A stretch of DNA of 64,000 nucleotides from Patiria miniata (lineage: Eukaryota > Echinodermata > Asteroidea > Valvatida > Asterinidae), in contig NW_024037057.1 in assembly GCF_015706575.1 (NCBI RefSeq), positions 5,885,203 to 5,949,202 on the forward strand, in the 5' to 3' direction. Shown here in pieces: positions 1 to 11,831 of the stretch (the stretch's first letter is position 1; each line of letters begins with the position of its first letter). The notes under the pieces were generated by a model. That model saw only the letters and a program-made list of their open reading frames with translations, ran no database searches and was not told the DNA's origin. A program made the position numbers and the translations under genes.

Positions 1-49
1 TTAATACAATTCACTCAATTAACATGGATTTCCCAATTATTTTTTTTTT

Positions 50-878
50 CAAAACTAAACTGAATAAACTGTATTGTTATACCCATTTGTATCTTTAAGA
101 GTAATTTTGAGTCCGAATTACCGTAGATCAACAATTTTAATGGATAAAATAAAATCATTTTATACTGATTATTAGACTATAACCAAAAAAATAGTTCAGA
201 AATCAAAAGGTTTGATTCACCAGTGTAAAAAGGTTTTGATGGTTTTGTATTCATCAGTTTGTTAAAAGGTGCGACTTTAAATCAGTGCATGTTGGTTGGC
301 TATATCACAAGATACAAACTTTTCAACAGAAATCATTAACTAATCAGTGTTATTTAAAAAAATCTTCCGTGTATTCCCGTGTCATAACCATTATGTATTC
401 ATCTAAAACAGGGCAAGTGTGCTCTCTGTAAGATACAATTATAATTGTTTTTATAGGGCAAAACTAAACTAAATAAACTGTATTGTTATACCCATTTGTA
501 TCTTTAAGAGTAATTTTGAGTCCGAATTACCGTAGAACAACAATTTTAATGGATAAATTAAAATCATTTTAGAAAAATATGCTGATTATTAGACTATAAC
601 CAACAAAATAGTTCAGAAATCAAAAGGTTTGATTCACCAGTGTAAAAAGGTTTTGATGGTTTTGTATTCATCAATGTGTTAAAAGGTGCGACTTTAAATC
701 AGTGCATGTATTGGTTGCCTATATCACAAGATACGAACTTTTCAACAGAAATTATTAACTAATCAGTGTTATTTAAAAAAAATCTTCCGTGTATTCCCGT
801 GTCATAACCGTTATGTATTCATCTAAAACAGGGCAAGTGTGCTCTCAGTAAGATACAATTATAATTGTTTTTATATGG
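50..878. repeat. Two-copy tandem duplication, period about 409 bp
   Basis: The segment beginning CAAAACTAAACT at 50 recurs at 459 and runs to about 878 with only scattered substitutions and small indels. It is AT-rich with no long open frame. Nothing ties it to a known element family. It is a recent local tandem duplication. Confidence 0.9.
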
Positions 879-2489
879 CAAAATCGCAGAAACAACTTCA
901 ACTGGGGTAAAAATAAAGGTGCATTTTGAGTAAGTGGAGTTTTTTATGTGGTATATCATGTAACACGATTTAAGGAGTGATTTGAATAAAATAAATGACA
1001 GGTTGTCATAATTTTGCTTCAGTGCAAGTAAAGCGAATCACAGTTTTCTGATTCTGTGCATTTTCCGTTGTACTTCAACAATCCTTTTCCCCAGTCAATT
1101 TCTATACACTTATTCTAAAGTCACAGACAATATTCAATGGTGAACGTTACCATCAATATTACGGCCTGTTCAAAAACCTTTCTGCACATTCAACCGTGGA
1201 TTATTGTCAACTCTGAAAAATTTGGGTAGCGCCCCTACTAAATCTATCATCGAGGCAATATTAATCCAAGTAGCCCACGGATCCTTTCCTTTAAGACTTT
1301 TACATTCGATCCTGGGAAGTGTGCATACCATGTACACGATGCCTGCCCTCCAAACGAGTACGATGTTAGGCGCTATTCAATGGGATGTTTGAAACTATTC
1401 AATGGGTACATATTCAATGATTCTTTGGCAATCATGGACCACTGTTTACTATGAGAAAAGTATAAAACATGAGATAAGTATAAAACTTGGGCTCTCAACT
1501 CTTGACTGTACATGACCGGGGCCGTAGTGGACCCGGCTCACTACTATGCCATCCCACAGAAGTTGCATAATAAGCATCCTCAGTTTGAGGTATACGTACT
1601 GCGCAAGTATACCCCTGGTCAGCCTGGTGGGGGTATCCCATCACAAATTGGCTTCTCTACCTAAACCACTTTATTTTACATAGTGCAAAGCTTAACACGA
1701 CTATTTCTGAGTTGAACCAGTTTAAAAGAATCTGCTTAAGTTAAATAAGACAAAATTCCATGTGATGTATATTGCTTGTGACTGGTATTTAGCTGTTGTT
1801 TGCTTAGCATGACAATCACATGAAATTTTAGCTGGTAACCTGATTTTACTAAGCAAGGGTTTCTGTGCTTAAGCAATGTTGTGTGCTTAAGCAGCAGTCA
1901 ACTCGGTTATTTCCTAAGAAATAGAATAAATCTCTAAGACATGAGTCCTTTGAGTATTTTTGATACATCATGGCACAACAAATAACGTGAAGGACTGATG
2001 AATAATGTAATGGGTGGCTTCACCACTATCTTGGTTCATACCGTTCATGGAAAGAAAAATAAATAGGTGCACAATGTATGGGTCAATCTGTTTTTTCACA
2101 AAAGGGGAAAAAAAGTCCCTCTCTGGGCCTGAAAGCCAACACTGGAGGTAGTGCGTAGGAGAAAAATAATTTTACTCAACCAACACCTTCATCCTGAAGC
2201 TAGGAGGGGTTGAGGGAAACAATATGAACACAGGTTTGTGCTCCAATACTACAATCACCATCATGAGCACTGAAAAAGGCAACTTAAACCCAAACGCAGG
2301 GCTTTCACAATGAGAGGCAACAAAAACCCAACGTGGGGCAAAATCCCTCCCCCCCCCAAAGCGCCTAAATAAAAAAAAACCACAAAACTAAAAACAAACA
2401 AAACAGAAAAAAATGACCACTGTCCAATAACTGAGGTAAGGCAACAATGAAAGTTTAAAAAAAGTGAAACTGGGATTGTCCGAATCTTT
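879..2489. other. Intergenic stretch with no recognised gene
   Basis: I see no convincing open frame, RNA gene or element terminus here. The short frames at 1204-1392 and on the minus strand at 2261-2599 have no recognisable domain. The latter reads low-complexity A/C-rich sequence at the edge of the minisatellite that follows. Confidence 0.5.
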
Positions 2490-3780
2490 TTCAAACAGTT
2501 CCCAATTCGAAGCAAAAATCCCCACCCTAAGGCGTGAACAAACTGAGGGCAATCCCAATCCTCAGCTTGAGGCCAGAAAAAAAATTCAGACAAAAACAAA
2601 AGGAAACCTCGATTCCCAATCCTGGGCCTGAAAAGCTATCGCAACCGAAATTTCCAACTTGGGCCTAAAGAACTGAAGTAAACCGAAATCCCCAACCCAG
2701 GGTATCAAAAAATAAAGGTAGGCTGGGACCTGAAAAAGATAACTGCAATCCCCAACCTGAGCCTGAAAACAAAAATTTAAAATCTCCAAACTTGAGTGAA
2801 AAAAATGAAAGTAAGTTAAATCCCCAACCTGGGGTCTAAAAAAGGTAAAGGTAAGTGAAATCCCCAACTTGGGGTTTAAGACGCATAATGTAAGCGAAAT
2901 CTCCATCCCGTAGCCTGAAAAGTGAAGGTGACTAAATTCCGAACCTGGGGTCTAAAAAAATGTATCTGAAATTCCCATCTTGGGGCCTGAAAAATGTGAA
3001 GGTAATTGAAATTCCCAAACCTGAGATCTGAAAAAAAGGGTAAATTAAATTCCCAACCTTGGCAATTTAGCCTGTAAACTAAAACTAGTTAAAATCCCCA
3101 ACCTGGGGAAAATATAAAGGTGAGTAAAATTCCTAATCTGGGGTCTAAAAAGCTATTGTGAAAACCCCAACTTGGGGTCCAAAAAATCAAATGCATTTGA
3201 AATGACCAACCTGAGGCCAGAAAATTAAGGTAATCAACATTCCCGAACTGGGGTCTGAAAAACTAAAATTTCCAACCTGGGGTCAGAAAAACTAAAGCTA
3301 ACTGAAATTCCCACTCAGTGGTTTGAAAAAAAAGTTCAGTGAAATCTCCAAATCTGGGGTCTAAACAAATGCATTTGAAATAACCAACCTCAGGCCTGAG
3401 AAACTAAAAGGTAACCGAAATCCTCGACCTGGGGTCTGAAAAAAAAAAGGTAACTGAAATTCCCACTCTGTGGTTTGAAAAAAACAAAGTTAAATCTCCA
3501 AGTTTGGGCTCTAAAAAATTAAGGTATTTCAAATTCCCAACCTGGGGAATAAAAATACTCAGGGTATTTGAAATTTCAAAACTGAGGACTGAAAAACTAG
3601 AGGTAAATGAAATTTCCAACTTAGGTTCTAAAAACTACATAGGTCACTGAAATTCCCAACCTGGGGTCTGAAAACTATAATAGGTAATTCAAATCTCCAA
3701 CCTGAAGATTGAAAAACTAAAAGGCAACTGCACTTCTTAATCTGGATTCTTAAAACCTAAAGCTTAGTGAAATTCACAGC
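2490..3780. repeat. Degenerate minisatellite, unit about 30-40 bp
   Basis: Some thirty imperfect units follow the pattern GAAATTCCCAACCTGGGG-TCTGAAAAA-(G)GTAA. Each has the near-palindromic core CCCAACCTGGGG or CCCAACTTGGGG. Units are spaced irregularly and drift in sequence, so the array is old. Minus-strand frames at 2586-2906 and 3404-3619 are translations of the repeat (recurring 'PQVGDL'-like peptides) and not genes. Confidence 0.85.
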
Positions 3781-4042
3781 TGAAGGTGACTGAAATGATT
3801 ATGTCCTTTGAGGAGGCAGTTTGGGGTAGTGATTGAGGTGAAAGAAGCAATTTGGATTATTTGCGGAGAATTTTCACATTATTTGCCTTGTGTAAATTAA
3901 CTTTTCCATCCTCATGTCTGGAAAACAAGAGTTAACTAGAATCCCCTCTACCTGGGGTCTGAACAATAAATAACAAAGACCACACTATAGTGCATGATGA
4001 AGACAAGGGAAACATTGATCCCACACTTGAGCTGGATAAATT

Positions 4043-4332
4043 TTAGATAAAATCTAAAGGATCCTTTTTCCCTAGTCGATTTCTCACGAAATCCTTGATG
4101 TTAGTCCATGTTCTTTCTTGCAAGACACGTTCAGATGACAAGACAGACACGATTTCCTGTTTACCAGGCAACTTGCATGTTTGAAAACAATGGCCAAATT
4201 TCTTGACTACAGCCATCTTCTCGTCATTGCTCCATGGTGTTTTGGTTATCTTCCTGGTTCTCCTTTTCCCCTCCTCGTTGTGTGCGTTGTGTTTACTGCT
4301 CGTACTACTAGCTTTCTTTGAGGCCTTCCCAC
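4043..4332 (-). pseudogene. Last exon of a Myb/SANT-like-domain protein, probable gene remnant
   Basis: The frame reads about 96 codons from a plausible acceptor (TATGTGTAG at 4341-4333) to a stop at 4043. It has a basic, Ser/Lys-rich start, then TPWSNDEKMAVVKKFG, CKLPGKQEI and RTWTNIKDFVRNRLGKK. The ordered W, 'LPGK' and 'W-x-N-I-K-D-F-V-R-N' blocks resemble the C-terminal Myb/SANT-like domain of multi-copy, transposon-associated proteins in fish, cnidarians and echinoderms. From memory, some SETD8-like proteins have such a tail, and a SET exon lies upstream on the same strand at 5840-6028. I found no exons joining them, so this is either the end of a broken gene or an exon of one with introns I cannot resolve. 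Confidence 0.5.
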
Positions 4333-5839
4333 CTACACATAAGAAGGTGCATGGAAACATTTTCACCTGATGCTTGAACTGCTTTAATTTTCAGCAAGCT
4401 GAAAAACACTGCAAGCCAAATACATGGAATGCAATGGATTGTCCAATTAGCAATAATTATCTTAATAGTGGAGCTGCAGAGTGAAAACTTGTGCATATTG
4501 TGTTAACTAAAAGCATGATGTGTGGCGTGCGGGCTCAGAATAGGCGAGAGAACATTCAGATTTGGACCCGTATTGGATCTTGCCAATTATTTGGGGTGGG
4601 ACATGATTAAAAAAAAAAAAAGGACGGACAAAATGCCAACCCAAAACTGTCTTTAAAAATATTTTTTTCTATTCTAAATAACAATAAACTTAGAAATAAA
4701 GTAAAACTTGTTCACCTTTTAATAGGCACTGCTTTTTTCCACCATTTTGTGGCTGTGGCATTTATTTCTAAAGGGGCAGTTTATTGGTCATTCAATTTCA
4801 TTAAGGCACAAACTGCATGTTCATTGGGAAATAAAACCTGTACACGTTGTACACTTTGAAAAGGCAATTTTCAGACTTAGGTCATTTTTATTTACCCCTT
4901 TGTAGGAATAAAGCCAACTATTAGTTGAAAATCAGAAACGTTGCAGCAGGCAGCTAACTGAAAAATGGTTCGAGGTTTTTCGAGTGGAATTCTGTCCGTC
5001 CCTTTTTTCAAAATCAGGCAAACACCCCTGGAATAGGCAAGATCCTGTAATTTCTGGACAAGACTGAGCCCACGTGCCAAATGTCATGCTTTCACCACAA
5101 AATGCACGAATTGGCAAAAAATGACCATTAACTAGCAGCTCCACTACACAAGTAAAAACCATTATCCAGGCTTTGACTACTGCCATACCATAGCCAACAA
5201 TGGTTTTTACAACTAGCAACTTCACTGACTGCAGTCTCATGAACTGAGTGGCCACAACCTCCAACAACTTCACTGACTGGATAAACAAAGTTGGTGCAGA
5301 GTGCATATATTTCGTTTCTCATGCCTGTTCTGAATAAGTATAGTCTACGCCATAAGGGGCGGATTCCCCGCCCCTAACTTCGCCCTGTTACCCAAAGATG
5401 GCAGGTGTACGGAAATTGATTATCTACCGAAAAACATCAGACAACACCCCTCAGTACAAAACAACCACTTCCAGGACCAACAAATACTAAATAACACGGA
5501 AGAATTCACTGCAAAGATGATTTTGACAATTTACGGGAAAACCTGTACCACTCGAGCTTCTGAATCAATTTTTCGATGTGGTTCCTCGTAGGGGCGGAGG
5601 CACCGCACATGGCTCCCCTATACTATACCCTAACCCACCCACAGACCCTTCCAGTAACATCACTGCCAACTGTCCACCACCCTCCCCCAATACCACCCCC
5701 ATGCCACCAATCAATGTCACGTGTTTAAAAAAAAGCAGAAAAAAAGCTCCACAGTTTTACACTTGTGGAGTCAGAGGGTATTGGCTGCAGATATCAATAA
5801 ACTGTTATTAAAACAGATGCTAAATTCATTAAAACTTAC

Positions 5840-6028
5840 CACATTGATTTTCCATTCCAGCGAAAAAAGTACTAAAGTACTAAAGTACTAAAGTATTCCA
5901 GCGAAAAAGTAAGCTATGCCGTGAGGTATAGTGTCTGCTGCTGGCTTCTTTTTCTGACATTACCTCCCCTTTGTATTCCAAGAGAAAGTCCCCTTTGTCA
6001 AAACTCCTGGTAGTAAACACCCTAAATC
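5840..6028 (-). pseudogene. SET-domain exon (SETD8/KMT5A-like), interrupted by a short tandem insertion
   Basis: From a good acceptor (GTTACAG, 6035-6029) the minus strand reads GFRVFTTRSFDKGDFLLEY followed by KGEVMSEKEASSR. This matches the start of a SET domain, the S-adenosylmethionine-dependent lysine methyltransferase fold ('GrGvfat..f.kGdfvveY.Gel'). Near the end, the phrase reading FRWN is duplicated around about 3.5 copies of the 8-mer AGTACTAA (5869-5896), a net insertion of about 41 bp that brings in stop codons. A donor (GTAAGT, 5839-5834) follows the restored phase. The remaining SET exons (NHS and Y-D/Y motifs) were not found in 4.3-5.8 kb, so the locus is probably a pseudogene or a fragment. 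Confidence 0.55.
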
Positions 6029-6358
6029 CTGTAACATAGATCAAGCAATGACAAATGTAAGAAAATGTAAGAAGAGTGCATCCAATAACTTCAATGAAAT
6101 GGGTTCTGCATGGGACAAAATGGTTTCTGTTGACACATGGGTGTAAATCCAGGGGGGGGGGGGGTATATACATGTATATCCCCCCACACACTTTTTGGCC
6201 AGGGGGGATAGCCCATAGAATCATCCTCCCAAAATTTTCCTGTACCATGAAAAAAAATTGCGATATAATTTGCAAAACATAAAATCATGTGATTTATCAT
6301 TTGTATAATAGGCTGTACGACCATGTTTAGCTCTGCATTATGTACTAGTACATTATGG

Positions 6359-7512
6359 TATAGAAAACGATTTGCTATGTTAAAAAATTCAAAAAATGTC
6401 CCACGTATTGTTTTTATGCAAATTAGTGCCGCCATTACCGATAAATCTATTTGTAATTATATCTCAGCCAATATTGCAGATAACTGAACGAACTAGGTGT
6501 CTAAACCCATGTTTTCAAGGTCAGAGATCACAATAAAACTATTTTGGAAGTGACCACATGTGTCTGTGGCATAGGAATATGCAAATTAGTGCCGCTAATA
6601 CCGGAAAATCATGTTTTTGGCATATTTCGGCCAATATAGCACATAACTACACCAGTAAGGTGTCTAAACCCATGTTTTGAGGGTCAAGTATCATTAGAAG
6701 ACCAATCACGAAGTAACTACGTGTGTCTTTGGCATGAAAATATGCAAATTATAAGGGGTCGGTTTATCCAAAAATTGATTTTTAGCCAATATCTCGGCCA
6801 ATATTGCACTTAACTACACAAGTAAGGTGTCTAAACCCATGTTATGAGGTTCAGGTATCATTAGAAGAACATTCACAAAGTAACTATGTGTGTCCTTGGC
6901 AGGTAATATGTAAATTCTAAAGTGTCGATTTATCAGAAATTTGATTTTTAGCCAATATCTCGGCCAATATTGCAGCTAATGTTGACAGAAGGGTTTTTGA
7001 TAAGCAATAATGATCAAAGTTTATTTTAAGCCATCATATTCAAAATAAACTGTCATATTGGCTGAAATTGAATATAATATTGGCTGAAAATCATTTTTTT
7101 GATAAACCGGCAATTTAGAATTTGCATATTTTCATGCCAAAGACACACATAGTTACTTCGTGAATGGTCTTCTAATGATACCTGACCCTCAAAACATGGG
7201 TTTAGACACCTTACTGGTGTAGTTATGTGCTATATTGGCCAAAATATGCCAAAAACATGATTTTCCGGTATTAGCGGCACTAATTTGCATATTCCTATGC
7301 CACAGACACATGTGGTCACTTCCAAAATTGTTTTATTGTGATCTCTTACCTTGAAAACATGGGTTTAGATACCTAGTTCGTTCAGTTATCTGCAATATTG
7401 GCTGAGATATAATTACAAATAGATTTTTCCGTAATGGCGGCACTAATTTGCATAAAAACAATACGTGGGACATTTTTTGAATTTGTTAACATCATTAGCA
7501 AATCGTTTTCTA
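6359..7512. repeat. 1.15-kb imperfect palindrome (foldback element) with internal subrepeats
   Basis: The outer left sequence at 6359-6440 (TAGAAAACGATTTGCTA... to GTGCCGCCATTAC) reappears in reverse complement at 7431-7512. The arms continue inward to about 6960 and 7050. Within them a roughly 180-bp subunit recurs, marked by 'AAGGTGTCTAAACCCATGTT', 'GCCAATATCTCGGCCAATATTGCA' phrases and 'ATGCAAATTA'. The left arm has three such units and the right about two. No coding potential is seen. It resembles a non-autonomous foldback DNA element. Confidence 0.8.
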
Positions 7513-8057
7513 CGCATTTTTTCTGACCTAGAAACGTTGATTAGAAATTGATTTCCGAGGGTGCACGATACCCCCCTTTTCCGACTGAACTAATCTTACA
7601 TCAATCACGGACCTAAGGTCCGTGCATCAATACTAACTGAACCTTTGAAGTAAATGTTGTTACCAGCAATCGCGGACTCATCGGCGTTTGTTTCTGACAT
7701 TAATACTGCCCATGACTAACACTGCCTTCTTAAATTTAGCGGTGAAAATTACGTGAAGGTGCAAGGTGGTGGATAAATCACTAAACCAAGATGATAGGCC
7801 TAATAATAGTCCAAATATTCACTCACCGTCGTGTAAAGTCTCAAGCATGCTGTGCATTTGGCGCGCGATGTGTCCGCAGTTCTGCGGTAATATGCGCGCG
7901 ACGGCACGCAATTCGTCGTCACGATGTTGTGTGGAGGGGTTAGCGCTGATGCAGCGATAGAGGGCGCACTACAATAACGGGATATCCAGTGAGCAAATCC
8001 ACGCACACGTTTTGTGCGTCGAATATGCTGTTCTGCATTCAATAGCGGACCGGTGTA
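7513..8057. other. No recognised gene; CpG-rich part and a perfect 19-bp palindrome
   Basis: A perfect palindrome CACGGACCTAAGGTCCGTG lies at 7606-7624. From about 7850 the sequence is CpG-rich (GGCGCGCGATG..., ATGCGCGCGACGGC). Short frames exist on both strands but show no domain. Confidence 0.4.
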
Positions 8058-8059
8058 GA

Positions 8060-8195
8060 CGGTAATTCTGTCCCCCGGTAAAAGTGTCCGGGGGGACAGA
8101 ATTACCTAGGTAAGAGTGTCCTCCCTGTCCCGTTAATTGTGTCCCCCTCCAGGTAATTCTGTCCCCTCCAGTTAATTCTGTCCCCCCTGGTTTTG
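8060..8195. repeat. Short tandem repeat of a GTTAATTCTGTCCCC-type unit with a hairpin
   Basis: The motif GGTAATTCTGTCCCC recurs about five times in variant forms. The first two copies face each other (GGTAATTCTGTCCCCCGG ... CCGGGGGGACAGAATTACC, about 8061-8107) and could form an 18-bp stem. No gene is associated with it. Confidence 0.7.
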
Positions 8196-8401
8196 CACGC
8201 ATAAGGTGTTATATTGATGTTATTATAATAAATTCAGCGCACAGGTATATATTTTCCATCCTTCATCAATAATTATCAAAATGAAATTAACGTTTAGATG
8301 TTAATCAACCGATCTATGTTTCTGCAAGAAGGCACGCGTAGTAATACTCAACCTATCGCTAGCGCGCACGTGCATCAGCCGCCGATACGCGTGTGACTGT
8401 C

Positions 8402-8518
8402 ATGGCGGACTTCAATGAGGAGAATTGGCAAAATTATACGCGACACGGGTCACCGCGCCGCAGGCCTGCTGCTGGTGCAATGTTGTCCCCGTACGTCGTC
8501 CCCGGCCGCGGCCCGTAG
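8402..8518 (+). other. Short 38-codon open frame in GC-rich DNA; possible gag start or host first exon
   Basis: An ATG at 8402 opens MADFNEENWQNYTRHGSPRR and ends at TAG 8516-8518. The surrounding 8330-8600 is much richer in CpG than its neighbours. It lies directly before the gypsy pol fragment, so it could be the start of that element's gag followed by an internal deletion. It could also be a first exon at a CpG-rich promoter. No homologue is recognised. Confidence 0.25.
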
Positions 8519-8602
8519 GTGCGGTATCGCGCGCACGCCCACCATGCAAATCGTTCGCTCCCAAAGTCGTCATCAAAACGGGAGTTGTACTTTGACGTAA
8601 GC

Positions 8603-10001
8603 ACCATTCGGTGTAAAACTTAGTCACTTGCCTGCACAAGAACAAAAGGAAATGATTGATTTGCTTGAATCACATGTACAGTTATTTCAAGATAAACCAG
8701 GTCGAACTTCAGTTCTGCTTCATGACGTTGAAGTAGGCAATGCTAATCCGATCAAACAACATCCATACCGTTTGAATCCATGCAAACTTGAGTTAGTACG
8801 CAAAGAAATAGATTACATGTTGGAGAATGAAATCATTTCTCCTGCTAATCAAAGTCCATGGTGTTCACCAGTGTTGTTAGTGCCGAAAGAAGATGGGTCA
8901 CAACGATTTTGTATTGATTACAGGAAGGTGAACGCCGTCACAAAAACAGACTCATATCCAATCCTTCGGCTGGATGACTGTATTGATCGGATAGGGCAAG
9001 CTAAGTACGTGATCAAGTATGATCTTTTAAAAGGGTATTGGCAAGTTCCATTGACACAAAGAGCGAAGGAAATTTCAACTTTTGCCACACCAGATGGTCT
9101 TTGGTCATGTAATGTAATGCCGTTTGGAATGAAAAACGCCCCTGGAACATTTACTAGAATGATGAACCAAATAACTTCTGAATTACAAGGTTGTGGAGCA
9201 TATATTGATGATGTAATTGTATATTCCAGTTCGTGGTCATCCCACATTGATCGAACCAAAGCACTGTTTGAAAAATTGTCTGAGGCTAATCTGACTGTTA
9301 ACTTGAAGAAAAGTGAAATAGGTCAAGCAAGTGTGACCTACTTGGGTCATCAAGTTGGTCAGGGTAAAGTGTTGCCAAAAGCAGCTAAGGTGCAAGCCAT
9401 TCTTGACTTTCCTGTACCTACGAATAAGAAAGAATTACTCTGATTTCTAGGTATGACAGGTTTTTACCGAAAATTCTGCCCCAATTTCGCACAGATTGCG
9501 GAACCACTGACAAATCTTCTGGCAAAAAAGACAAAATTCACTTGGTCAGAAAATTGTCAGCTGGCCTTTGGAAAACTCAAGTGTATGTTGGCTAACGAAC
9601 CTGTACTCAAAGTAGCAGACTTTGGTAAACCATTTAAGTTAGTTATTGACGCTAGCGATGTCGGCGTAGGGGCTGCATTGTTGCAAGATGATGATCAGAG
9701 TGTTGAGCATCCTGTGGGTTACTTCTCTAAGAAATTAAATAAACATCAGAAGAATTATTCCACGATTGAGAAAGAAACCCTAAGTCTCATACTAGCCATG
9801 GCACATTTTGAAGTGTATGTTTCTGGACCATTCGCAGTTACTGTTTGTACAGATCATAACCCACTGACTTATATTAATAAGTTCAAGAACAGAAGCCAGA
9901 GGCTAATGCGATGGAGCTTAGTTTTGCAAGGTTATAACTTAAACTTTGTGCACATCCCTGGTAAAGAGAATGTATTGGCAGATGGATTGAGTAGAGTTTG
10001 A
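8603..10001 (+). pseudogene. Ty3/gypsy pol: reverse transcriptase and RNase H, broken by one in-frame stop
   Basis: The frame from about 8603 to 9443 encodes a reverse transcriptase with the expected order: SPWCSPVLLVPKEDG, CIDYRKVN, the first catalytic Asp in KYDLLKGYWQV, MPFGMKNAPGTF, then the YIDD box at about 9201-9212. A TGA at 9441-9443 stands where relatives have Arg (RFLGMTGFYRKF), consistent with one C-to-T change. The same frame then continues as the connection and RNase H domain with catalytic residues in VIDASD, IEKE, CTDHNPL and LADGLS. It stops at 9999-10001 directly after RNase H, so no integrase lies downstream. A TAA just before 8603 and the missing integrase and gag show a 5'-truncated copy. 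Known Gmr1-like deuterostome gypsy elements carry integrase upstream of RT and end pol after RNase H, which would fit. The element lies directly upstream of a polypurine tract and LTR on the same strand. Confidence 0.9.
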
Positions 10002-10249
10002 ATCATGTACCTCATTGCTCCAAAAATAGAATTGACTCGGTGATCCTTTGTTTGTTGGTTAAATTCTGCTTATGTTGTATAGATTACTTTAAATAAAATT
10101 TTCAAGTTTACGATATAAGATGTGGAATATTCCCAAAACAAGATTGTGTATTTTCCAAATCTTGTGAATGTTATTTGGTCAACTGTTTGACGAGGGTAAC
10201 TAATTATTTAAAGAAAAATACTTCCTTAAAGTCGTATTTTTCCTCCCCA

Positions 10250-10258
10250 GGGGGAGAG
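10250..10258 (+). other. Polypurine tract of the gypsy element
   Basis: GGGGGAGAG stands immediately before TGTTAAGAATTCG, the apparent LTR start. This is where plus-strand DNA priming would occur in reverse transcription. It lies 249 bp after the RNase H stop codon. Confidence 0.65.
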
Positions 10259-11080
10259 TGTTAAGAATTCGTAAATTGTTTAAGGTTTAAGCAAATTAAC
10301 TTCATGTAAATTAGGCCAATGGCCCGCGATCGTCCTGCATAGTTCCCTTTTGTTGCAACGAACTTTTGGTCCCGCATTGGGACTCCGCGCTGGAGTCCAA
10401 CCCACATTCCTTACCAGTGGAATGGACATTGGAATTCCCTGCTGGACTTAAAAGCTCTGGAATTTCGCCGTTCTTCAGATTCTGAACTGCAGTTTGCTGA
10501 GGTGTGGTCAAGGGACTCGCTCTCCGGCGATGCCATGCTGCCCGACCGTCTGGCTTGCTGAGGCCGCTGACTTGGCCGTGCCTTGCCCGTTGCCGTCTGC
10601 ACGGGGCACGGTCCCTACCACCACCACGGCCAGATTGACCGCTGACTTGGCTCTCCTTGGCTTGGGCCAGTGTCTTGGTGCCGTTCCCGCCGGTGCCACA
10701 CCCCTCTGCTATGGCACTTCGTCGACTGGTCAGCTAGCACAATCGTTCCCCTGATCCGGTCTACACCCGTACCGTCCATCACACCAAGCGCCCGGTTTCG
10801 GAGGTCGCCGATCAAGACGCAAGTCGTTATGACAAGAACTCTCTCCGCGACTTCCGAACATTTCCGGCAGACTGCAGTCCAGGGTTCCACCCTCTGGAGG
10901 TACCTCCCCTCTCACCAATGGCCAACCGTATGATATGATTTACTTGATTTGTAATGTATAATTAATTGCTTTCCCATCTGCTTATTTAATCTTGTTTATG
11001 TGTGTTAACTTGTGGATTGTAAATAATTAAAATAATTCTAATTTCATTTCCAAAAACTCCTTGATTCCGATCCTCATTCA
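10259..11080 (+). repeat. 3' LTR of the gypsy element (right edge tentative)
   Basis: The LTR starts with TGTTAAG right after the polypurine tract. I place the end at ...CCTCATTCA (11080), because the reading frame of the neighbouring DIRS element begins there; another CA nearby is possible. The middle (10500-10930) is GC-rich and gives several spurious open frames on both strands. No matching 5' LTR was found upstream, so a target-site duplication cannot be checked. Confidence 0.55.
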
Positions 11081-11831
11081 TTTGAGTGTTCCTTTCCCTT
11101 TATTAAAATTTTTGTCTGTTATGTTGTCTGCTTGGATTTGAAGTGACTTCGTAACAAAGCCTAGATAAGTAATTGTTTGCGATGGGCCCGCTGTTTTCTC
11201 TTCAGCAATTGGTACCCCCAAACGCGCACATACCACTTTAAAAGCTCGGAGTGAATCATGACATGCACTTAGAGAATGGCCAACAAAAAGGAAGTCGTCC
11301 AAATAGTGGGTTATTAGCGATGTGGTTGCCATCTGTTTGGTCATGAATTCAAGGAAAGTACTAAATGTTTCGAACAGAGAGCAAGATATGGAACATCGGT
11401 AAACATCTATCATAGCAATACAACCCTTGAAACGTAAGCCCAAGTAGTTCATAGTCAGATGGGGCTACTGGGAGTAAACGGAATGCAGACTTTAGGCCTA
11501 TGTCCGATTTTGCCAGCCAGGCGTTGGGTCCTGCCTCCATGACTAATTCTACTGCCCTATCAAAAGTTGCATAATGTACGACACATTTGTCTTTGTCTAT
11601 GTAATCATTGATAGATGTAATTCCTTCGGGATAGGATAAGTGGTGAATAAGTCGAAAGGAGTTGGAGTGTTGTTTAGGCACCAAGCCGATGGGGGAACAC
11701 TGCAGATTGGGAAGTGGGGGTTTGTCAAATGGACCCGCTACACGACCGAAGCTAATTTCCTTATTGATATTTTCAATGACTATTTTTGGCTGTTGTGAGG
11801 CGGAGGAAAGGCATTTCGCCTCACGCGACAC
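11081..11831 (-). pseudogene. DIRS-type retrotransposon reverse transcriptase, frameshifted
   Basis: Reading from 11831 down, the protein shows LPNLQCSPIGLVPKQ, SFRLIHHLSYPEG, AWLAKSDI, FRLLPV, CYDRCLPM, then after a frameshift near 11395 SISCSLFETFSTFLEF, the HYLDDFLFVG active-site box and IAEEKTAGPSQTITYLGF. The 'SPIG-VPK', 'RLIHHLSYP' and 'LDDFLF' blocks are characteristic of DIRS/Ngaro-type elements, which use a tyrosine recombinase instead of an integrase. RNase H and recombinase should follow at lower coordinates, but the gypsy LTR occupies that place. The element is therefore truncated, probably by rearrangement or insertion. Confidence 0.85.

Noticed and set aside
2261-3619. Minus-strand frames of 71-112 codons
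   Set aside because: They lie in the minisatellite and low-complexity A-rich DNA and show only repeat-derived peptides.
10494-10933. Overlapping frames on both strands
   Set aside because: GC-rich interior of the gypsy LTR; frames on both strands are expected there.
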